This document shows, in pieces, positions 60,101-64,000 of a stretch of DNA of 64,000 nt. A program made the translations under genes and the position numbers. Below the pieces are notes generated by a model, which had not been told where the DNA came from, did no database searches, and was given only the letters and a program-made list of their open reading frames with translations. Each line of letters starts with the position of its first letter. The stretch's first letter is position 1. Source of the stretch: Isoptericola halotolerans (lineage in GTDB: Bacteria > Actinomycetota > Actinomycetes > Actinomycetales > Cellulomonadaceae); NCBI RefSeq assembly GCF_003003075.1, contig NZ_PVTX01000002.1, positions 248,001 to 312,000 of the forward strand, given 5' to 3'.

Positions 60101-61133
60101 GTCCTACCACTGGGACTTCGGTGACGGGACGACCTCGACCCGGGCGAACCCGGAGCACACGTACCCGCGGGTCGGCGACTACGAGGCCACGCTGACGGTC
60201 ACCTACGCCGACGGGACGAAGTCGAGGACGACGGCGGACGCGGCCACGACGTGCACGCTGCCCGACGACCGGGACACGGTCTTCTTCGGCGACACGGACT
60301 CCGGGGTCGAGAACGTCGACCTGGGCGGCTGCACGATCAACGACCTGTTCCAGGACGAGAAGGAGTGGCGCACCCACCAGCAGTTCCTGCGGCACGTGAA
60401 GTCCGTGTCGAGGGGCCTGTTCGACGACGGCGAGATCTCGCGGCGAGAGCGCCGAGACCTGGTGGACTGGGCGGCACGCTCCCAGATCGGCGTGGAGCCG
60501 GGCGGCTACCGCACGATCTTCGACGGGACGCGGGACTCGCTGTTCGACTGGGAGCAGGCGCCCGGGGGCAGGTTCGACCTGCAGCCCGACGGGTCGCTGC
60601 GTTCCAGCGGCGGTCTCGGGATGCTCTGGTACGAGGCCGAGGAGCTCGAGGACTTCTCCGTGAAGCTCCTCTACCGCGACGTGTCGGAGGGTGACCACTT
60701 CGCCAACACCGGCGTGTTCACCCGGTTCCCGGACCCGACGGACCCCGGCGACGCCGAGTGCGCCGACGGGCAGGACGCGGCGTGGGTCGCGATCTCCTGC
60801 GGCCACGAGATCCAGATCTACGACGGCCCGACGGGCGAGCCGCAGAAGACCGGCTCGGTCTACAACTTCGACCCGGTCGGTCTCGACACCGGCGGCGAGA
60901 AGCCGAAGGGCGAGTGGAACGAGTACGAGATCCGGGTGGTCGGCCAGGAGTACACGATCATCCGCAACGGCGTGGTCATCAACGAGTTCGAGAACACGCC
61001 CGGCCAGGAGTCCTCCCGGGAGGGCGACCCCCCGACGGACCTGCGCCAGTTCGACAGCGGGTTCATCGGGCTCCAGAACCACGGCGCCAGCGACCTGATC
61101 GAGTTCCGCGACGTCCGCGTGGCGGACCTGTAG
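57144..61133 (+). CDS. Secreted fusion: ThuA split by a discoidin domain, PQQ sugar dehydrogenase, PKD, new domain, DUF1080
   Basis: 1329 residues from GTG 57144 with AAGGAG upstream. Signal peptide ~1-42. First half of a ThuA-like domain ~68-185 (RVLVFHGAPDAQDD; DGGGYLGVRDAA). F5/8C (discoidin) insert ~190-312 (NLVDGDPGSKWLAF). Second half of ThuA ~326-434 (DRQHPATKDLPLTW; WCHDYDGGRSFYTGMGG). Glucose/sorbosone dehydrogenase beta-propeller ~436-935 (EPHGLTVAADGTAFYVG; HAGGGMAFDDAGNLYVGSGD; GNQGWPYCMGD). PKD ~950-1030 (YHWDFGDGTTS). A domain shared with the cupredoxin protein, 1037-1117. DUF1080 ~1121-1329 (IFDGTRDSLFDWEQAPGG). It would oxidise a bound sugar outside the cell and pass electrons to copper proteins encoded on either side. 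Confidence 0.88.
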   Translation: MLAARATRTRGRARPGAPTTMAVGLAGAALVVSMTTVPAAAQPATATPDVTAAPHGAPRTAVAGAGGARVLVFHGAPDAQDDPVTAATAALAEIGAANGFTVETSSDPGVFTDASLAEYRGVVQLSSQGVELDAAQEAALRGFVSDGGGYLGVRDAARAQEASQWFTGLVGARIAGAQPDPADVAEVTATAENPPDESASNLVDGDPGSKWLAFEPSATVTLELEEPTEIARYTLTSANDFDGRDPQSWTLQGSEDGEVWEDVDSRTDQDFPQRFQARDFDAESGTAYGWYRFEFSETAGDDLLQLAEIALLDAESVDQPAPELPVEERTVDLVDRQHPATKDLPLTWDREDRWLSWADDPSGEVHTVAQLEPGADSGPGTSPFQPQSWCHDYDGGRSFYTGMGGTADSWSDDAFRDHLLGALQWTTGVVRGDCQATIASNYRIDRLTAENSEGELDQVGEPHGLTVAADGTAFYVGRGACPSGPVPSWDDPDVGLGCGTIHQWDPDTGQASLLTTLDVMGNRGSGGELVKNEEGLLGIVPDPDFADNNWLYVYWMPHESIDTERRVGMRTVSRFTYDPDGPRIDPNSRVDLLEWEAQIHSCCHAGGGMAFDDAGNLYVGSGDNTSSGGSDGYSANNWTQEYAGFGFQDARRTSGNTNSLNGKILRIHPEDDGTYTIPDDNLFPVGEYPADKTRPEIYVMGVRNISRLQIDPDTDWLTAAWVGPDAGSPDPELGPAKYETATIITSAGNQGWPYCMGDKQPYRDRSDEDASVLTDWYDCDAPKNTSPHNTGLVDVPPVRDNMIWYSPSGGGPVFPEGEDGIPSYEDDEATYTFPWLSGGGQAVMTGPTYRSSQVDPDSDVAWPSYWEGKWFLGDQSNSNNRVAVTIDPEQVPDQGAPAFAEDLRHIIPGGRGDELLQSWMDAKFGPDGALYMLDYASGFFSLDPNQKLLRISYTGGAPTPAATATGASIQGDPLTVAFEGERSGGVSYHWDFGDGTTSTRANPEHTYPRVGDYEATLTVTYADGTKSRTTADAATTCTLPDDRDTVFFGDTDSGVENVDLGGCTINDLFQDEKEWRTHQQFLRHVKSVSRGLFDDGEISRRERRDLVDWAARSQIGVEPGGYRTIFDGTRDSLFDWEQAPGGRFDLQPDGSLRSSGGLGMLWYEAEELEDFSVKLLYRDVSEGDHFANTGVFTRFPDPTDPGDAECADGQDAAWVAISCGHEIQIYDGPTGEPQKTGSVYNFDPVGLDTGGEKPKGEWNEYEIRVVGQEYTIIRNGVVINEFENTPGQESSREGDPPTDLRQFDSGFIGLQNHGASDLIEFRDVRVADL

Positions 61134-61143
61134 GCCGCAGCCG

Positions 61144-61175
61144 GGCCGGTCGGTGCGGGACGTCACCGACCGGCC
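61144..61175 (+). terminator. GC-rich hairpin after the dehydrogenase fusion gene
   Basis: Perfect 12-bp stem (61144-61155 with 61164-61175) and 8-base loop, 10 bp after the stop at 61133. No T-tract. It may be a full or partial terminator before the cupredoxin gene, whose start is 72 bp further on. Confidence 0.5.
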
Positions 61176-61247
61176 GGCCCGGCCGACCGGCCGCCACGGG
61201 CGGCCACCTCATCTTCCGGAGTCCCGACGCACGAGGAGTGCAGATCC

Positions 61248-63731
61248 ATGGATCGACGTACCGCGCGACCGCGCGGGGCCGGGCGGCTCGCAGCCGCCGT
61301 GGTCACCGCGCTCACCGCAGCCACCGTCGTCGCCGCCCCGGCGGCGGCCGCCCCACCACCGACGAGTCCCGTACCGCCGAGCGCCCTTGCCGCTGCCGCC
61401 GACGCGCCCTCGGCCGAGGCGGCCGCCGAGCAGACGCTCACCTGGACGGCGGGCAACAGCATCAGCGACTACCTGACGTTCCCGACGACGGCCACCGCCG
61501 GACCGGCGACGATCGTGTTCGAGAACAGCCAGGACACCGGCAACACGATCGGCATGAGCCACACGCTCACGTTCGACACGACGACGGAGGGGTACAACCA
61601 CGACCTCGACCTCGACATCCTCGCGAGCCCGTTCGACGCCAACGGCGGGCTCTACGAGGTCGAGGTCGACCTCCAGCCCGGGACCTACCGCTACTTCTGC
61701 GCGATCCCGGGCCACGGCGCGATGGCCGGCGAGCTCGTCGTCACCGAGGACGGTGGCGGAGGTGGTGACGACACCACGGCGCCCGCCGTGTCCGCGGAGG
61801 TCACGGGCGACCAGGACGACGACGGCGCGTACGTCGACGGGGCCACCGTGACGCTCGCCGCGACCGACGACGGCTCCGGCGTCGCCGGTGTCGAGTACGA
61901 CCTCGACGGTGCGGGCTGGCAGGGGTACGACGAGCCGTTCGTCGTCGACGCCGTCGGGACGCACACGGTGGAGTTCCGCGCGACGGACGAGGCCGGCAAC
62001 ACGTCCGAGCCGCAGTCGATCGACTTCACGGTCGTCGAGGGCGACGGCGGCGACGACGACGTCACCGCGCCGACCGTGACCGCCGAGGTCGCGGGCGAGC
62101 AGGACGACGACGGCGCGTACGTCGGGTCCGCGACGCTCTCGCTCGCCGCCACGGACGACGAGGCCGGCTCGGGCGTCGCCTCGATCGAGTACGACGCGCA
62201 CGGTCACTGGATGCCGTACACCACGCCGGTGGAGTTCACCGAGCCCGGCGAGCAGACCGTCTCGTACCGCGCGACGGACGAGGCCGGCAACGTCTCGGAG
62301 GTCGGGACGACGTCGTTCACGGTCGTCGAGGGCGACGGCGGCGGCGACGACACCACCGCGCCGACCGTGGCCACCGAGCTCTCGGGCGAGCAGGACGACG
62401 ACGGCGCGTACGTCGGGTCCGCGAGCGCGGTCCTGACGGCCACCGATGCCGGTTCGGGCGTCGAGACCGTCGAGTACGACCTCGACGGCGCGGGCTGGAC
62501 CGAGTACACCGAGGCCGTGGTGGTCGACGAGCCCGGTGAGCACGAGCTCGTGGCGCGGGCGACCGACGCCGCCGGCAACGTCTCGCCGGAGAGCGTCACG
62601 ACGTTCACCGTGGTCGCGGGTGACGGTGGGGGCGACACGGTCGCCCCGGTGGTCGAGCCCGAGGTCAGCGGCGAGCAGGACGCGGACGGCGCCTACCTGG
62701 GCTCCGCCGCGGTGGCTCTCACGGCGTCCGACGACGGTTCGGGCGTCGAGACCGTCGAGTACGACCTCGACGGGGCGGGCTGGACCGGGTACACCGAGGC
62801 GCTGGTGCTCGACGAGCCGGGCGAGCACACGGTCTCCTACCGGGCCACGGACGCCGCCGGCAACGTGTCCGAGGTCGGGTCGGTGACGGTCACGGTCGTG
62901 GCCGCCGAGCCGGGCGACACCGAGGCGCCCACGGTGGAGCACGCCCTCTACGGCGCGCGCAACGACGCCGGCGAGTACGTGGGCAGCGCGTCGATCACCC
63001 TCGACGCCACGGACGACGACTCCGGCGTCGCGTCCGTCGAGTACCAGCTCGACGGCGGGACCTGGTACCGCTACGCGTCCCGGCTCACCGTGCCGACCCC
63101 GGGCGAGCACACGCTCTCCTACCGGGCGACCGACGTCGCGGGCAACGTCTCGGCGCCCGGGACCGTCACCTTCACGGTCGCGTCGGACGTGCCGGAGGAC
63201 ACCGTCGCCCCCGAGGTGACGGCGTCCGTCAGCGGGGAGCGCGACGCCCGCGGGAGCTTCGTCGGGCGTGCGACGGTGACGCTCGCGGCGTCCGACGAGG
63301 GCTCGGGCGTGGACCGCACCGAGTTCCAGGTCGACGGCGGCACGTGGCAGCGCTACGCGGCTCCGTTCGTCGTCGGGTCCGACGGCGACCACGTCGTGCG
63401 CTACCGGGCGACCGACGGCGCGGGCAACGCGTCGCGGACCGGCGGCGTCGTCTTCACGGTGGTCGCGCGGGACGGTGACCGGTGCGTCGGTTCCGACGTG
63501 CGGCCCACGGTGGTGATCGACGGCAACGACAGCACCGTGGCCAACGTGGACACCGGCGACGGATGCACCCTCAACGACGTGATCGCCGAGGACGACGACT
63601 ACCGCACCCACCGGGCGTTCCTGCGGCACGTCAAGCAGGTGACGAGGGACCTCGTGCAGGACAAGGTCCTCAAGCCGGTCGAGCGCCGGCGGATCATCAT
63701 GGCGGCGGAGCTGTCCAGCATCGGTCGCTGA
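61248..63731 (+). CDS. Secreted cupredoxin with six Ig-like repeats and a C-terminal domain shared with its neighbour
   Basis: 827 residues. Signal peptide ~1-36. Plastocyanin/azurin-like cupredoxin ~60-168 with type 1 copper ligands H105 (GMSHTLTF), C151, H156 and M159 (YFCAIPGHGAM). Six Ig-like repeats of ~95 residues begin near 175, 270, 367, 463, 558 and 651; each starts with APxV-type strands and holds SGVxxVEYDLDGAGW and YRATDxAGNVS. Residues 746-827 match the domain at 1037-1117 of the upstream protein. GAGGAG precedes ATG 61248. The copper domain is the likely electron carrier between dehydrogenase and laccase; the repeats act as a spacer or wall-binding stalk. No LPxTG or membrane anchor is present. 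Confidence 0.9.
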   Translation: MDRRTARPRGAGRLAAAVVTALTAATVVAAPAAAAPPPTSPVPPSALAAAADAPSAEAAAEQTLTWTAGNSISDYLTFPTTATAGPATIVFENSQDTGNTIGMSHTLTFDTTTEGYNHDLDLDILASPFDANGGLYEVEVDLQPGTYRYFCAIPGHGAMAGELVVTEDGGGGGDDTTAPAVSAEVTGDQDDDGAYVDGATVTLAATDDGSGVAGVEYDLDGAGWQGYDEPFVVDAVGTHTVEFRATDEAGNTSEPQSIDFTVVEGDGGDDDVTAPTVTAEVAGEQDDDGAYVGSATLSLAATDDEAGSGVASIEYDAHGHWMPYTTPVEFTEPGEQTVSYRATDEAGNVSEVGTTSFTVVEGDGGGDDTTAPTVATELSGEQDDDGAYVGSASAVLTATDAGSGVETVEYDLDGAGWTEYTEAVVVDEPGEHELVARATDAAGNVSPESVTTFTVVAGDGGGDTVAPVVEPEVSGEQDADGAYLGSAAVALTASDDGSGVETVEYDLDGAGWTGYTEALVLDEPGEHTVSYRATDAAGNVSEVGSVTVTVVAAEPGDTEAPTVEHALYGARNDAGEYVGSASITLDATDDDSGVASVEYQLDGGTWYRYASRLTVPTPGEHTLSYRATDVAGNVSAPGTVTFTVASDVPEDTVAPEVTASVSGERDARGSFVGRATVTLAASDEGSGVDRTEFQVDGGTWQRYAAPFVVGSDGDHVVRYRATDGAGNASRTGGVVFTVVARDGDRCVGSDVRPTVVIDGNDSTVANVDTGDGCTLNDVIAEDDDYRTHRAFLRHVKQVTRDLVQDKVLKPVERRRIIMAAELSSIGR

Positions 63732-63745
63732 CCCGGTCACCGACC

Positions 63746-63797
63746 GTCGAACGCAGCGGGCCGCGCTCCCCCGGGGGCGCGGCCCGCTGCGTTCGAC
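63746..63797 (+). terminator. Inverted repeat terminator of the redox cluster
   Basis: Arms 63746-63766 and 63777-63797 pair perfectly over 21 bp; the centre is TCCCCCGGGG. It starts 14 bp after the cupredoxin stop. No T-tract. Confidence 0.75.
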
Positions 63798-63822
63798 CTG
63801 GTGTCTCACTTCGTGGTCAGGC

Positions 63823-63851
63823 TCGACCGCATCGCGGTCACGGCTTACGAT
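63823..63851 (+). promoter_or_regulatory. Promoter upstream of the SAM riboswitch
   Basis: -35 TCGACC (63823-63828), a 17-base spacer, and -10 TACGAT (63846-63851). Transcription would begin a few bases before the riboswitch P1 helix at 63856. Confidence 0.45.
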
Positions 63852-63855
63852 CGAG

Positions 63856-63967
63856 TCTCACCATCCAGAGCGGCCGAGAGTCCTGGCTCGACGACGCCGC
63901 AGCAACCCGTTCTCCGACGGAAGCCTCCCGAGGACGAAGGTGCTCAACACCAGGCCCGATGGAGTGA
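63856..63967 (+). ncRNA. SAM-I (S-box) riboswitch with the Shine-Dalgarno sequence inside P1
   Basis: The S-box core is recognisable: the CAGAGCGGCCGAGAG segment after P1, GCAACC (63902-63907) and GGTGC (63939-63943). P1 is formed by 63856-63865 with 63958-63967 (eight of ten pairs, including CCATC with GATGG). The only ribosome binding site of the next gene, GGAG at 63961-63964, lies in the 3' strand of P1. S-adenosylmethionine binding should stabilise P1 and block translation, so the control is translational rather than by termination. Confidence 0.85.
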
Positions 63968-63970
63968 CGC

Positions 63971-64000
63971 ATGGTCGCAGAGGCATCCCTGACGCCACGG
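63971..64000 (+). CDS. 5' end of a probable methionine/SAM-pathway gene (partial)
   Basis: Only ten codons are inside the window (MVAEASLTPR), starting at ATG 63971, six bases after the GGAG in the riboswitch. The product cannot be named from this. S-box control predicts a methionine synthesis, uptake or recycling gene. Confidence 0.6.
   Translation, partial: MVAEASLTPR

Noticed and set aside
57147-61166. A very long open frame (about 1340 codons) on the minus strand opposite the dehydrogenase fusion
   Set aside because: It is a shadow of the real gene: low-complexity Arg/Val/Gly/Asp composition, no domain, no ribosome binding site, and typical of antisense frames in high-GC DNA.
1-64000. 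Mobile elements, integrases, tRNA or rRNA genes
   Set aside because: I found no transposase or integrase-like protein, no target duplications beside the long inverted repeats, and no cloverleaf or rRNA sequence. The inverted repeats enclose only short centres, so they are not insertion-sequence ends.

Overview
The window is from a high-GC Gram-positive bacterium, most likely an Actinomycetota of the Micrococcales (Cellulosimicrobium/Isoptericola/Promicromonospora/Cellulomonas type). I infer this from the very high GC content, frequent GTG starts, many secreted multidomain polysaccharidases, binding-protein-dependent sugar transporters without their own ATPase, and a SAM riboswitch that masks a ribosome binding site. 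No species is claimed. I saw no rRNA, tRNA, insertion sequence, prophage or CRISPR array.

Layout. (1) 1-10360: mixed housekeeping genes. These are a partial epoxide hydrolase with a divergent WYL regulator, an EamA transporter with a divergent TetR regulator, a large HrpA-type RNA helicase, a lipoprotein, a YetF-like membrane protein and a PspC protein. (2) 10489-28335: a locus for polysaccharides containing uronic acid. One minus-strand operon runs from a DUF2264 protein at 19483 through a binding protein, two permeases, a DUF624 protein, an unsaturated glucuronyl hydrolase and KduD to KduI. A heparinase II/III-type lyase and a DeoR/LacI hybrid regulator are divergent from it. A secreted GH59-like enzyme with a second, closely related regulator follows. 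The shared control regions carry tandem TGATCG-type half-sites exactly 10 bp apart. (3) 28377-30988: a macrodomain protein, a lipocalin and an orphan beta-ketoacyl synthase. (4) 31070-43511: a LacI-controlled regulon for arabinose- or xylose-containing glycans, made of a regulator, a binding protein, two permeases, a GH127 beta-L-arabinofuranosidase, a GH31 enzyme and a large secreted clan GH-A enzyme. CGAACCGGTTCG operators precede the regulator, the binding protein and the secreted enzyme. (5) 43804-55721: housekeeping genes: 3-methyladenine glycosylase, small and stress-type proteins, a ZIP transporter, an APP1-type phosphatase, an acetyltransferase, a methyltransferase, DUF488, a two-component system, an acyltransferase and an NYN/LOTUS protein. 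(6) 56027-63731: a secreted redox cluster of a two-domain laccase, a ThuA/discoidin/PQQ-sugar-dehydrogenase/PKD/DUF1080 fusion and a cupredoxin with six Ig-like repeats. (7) 63823-64000: promoter, SAM-I riboswitch and the first codons of a presumably methionine-related gene.

How the parts work together. The uronate locus should cleave a glycan outside or at the cell surface, import unsaturated oligosaccharides, remove the unsaturated uronic acid (GH88) and isomerise and reduce it (KduI, KduD). The kinase and aldolase that complete the pathway are not in the window. The second sugar locus would work similarly on arabinofuranosides and alpha-xylosides or glucosides. The redox cluster looks like an extracellular electron path from a PQQ-type sugar dehydrogenase through a blue copper protein to an oxygen-reducing laccase.

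Two features are not explained by ordinary annotation. The first is a set of unusually long, near-perfect inverted repeats (arms of 21-32 bp) at gene ends, with an iteron-like 20-bp tandem array in an equivalent position. The second is a domain of about 80 residues shared only by the dehydrogenase fusion and the cupredoxin protein.
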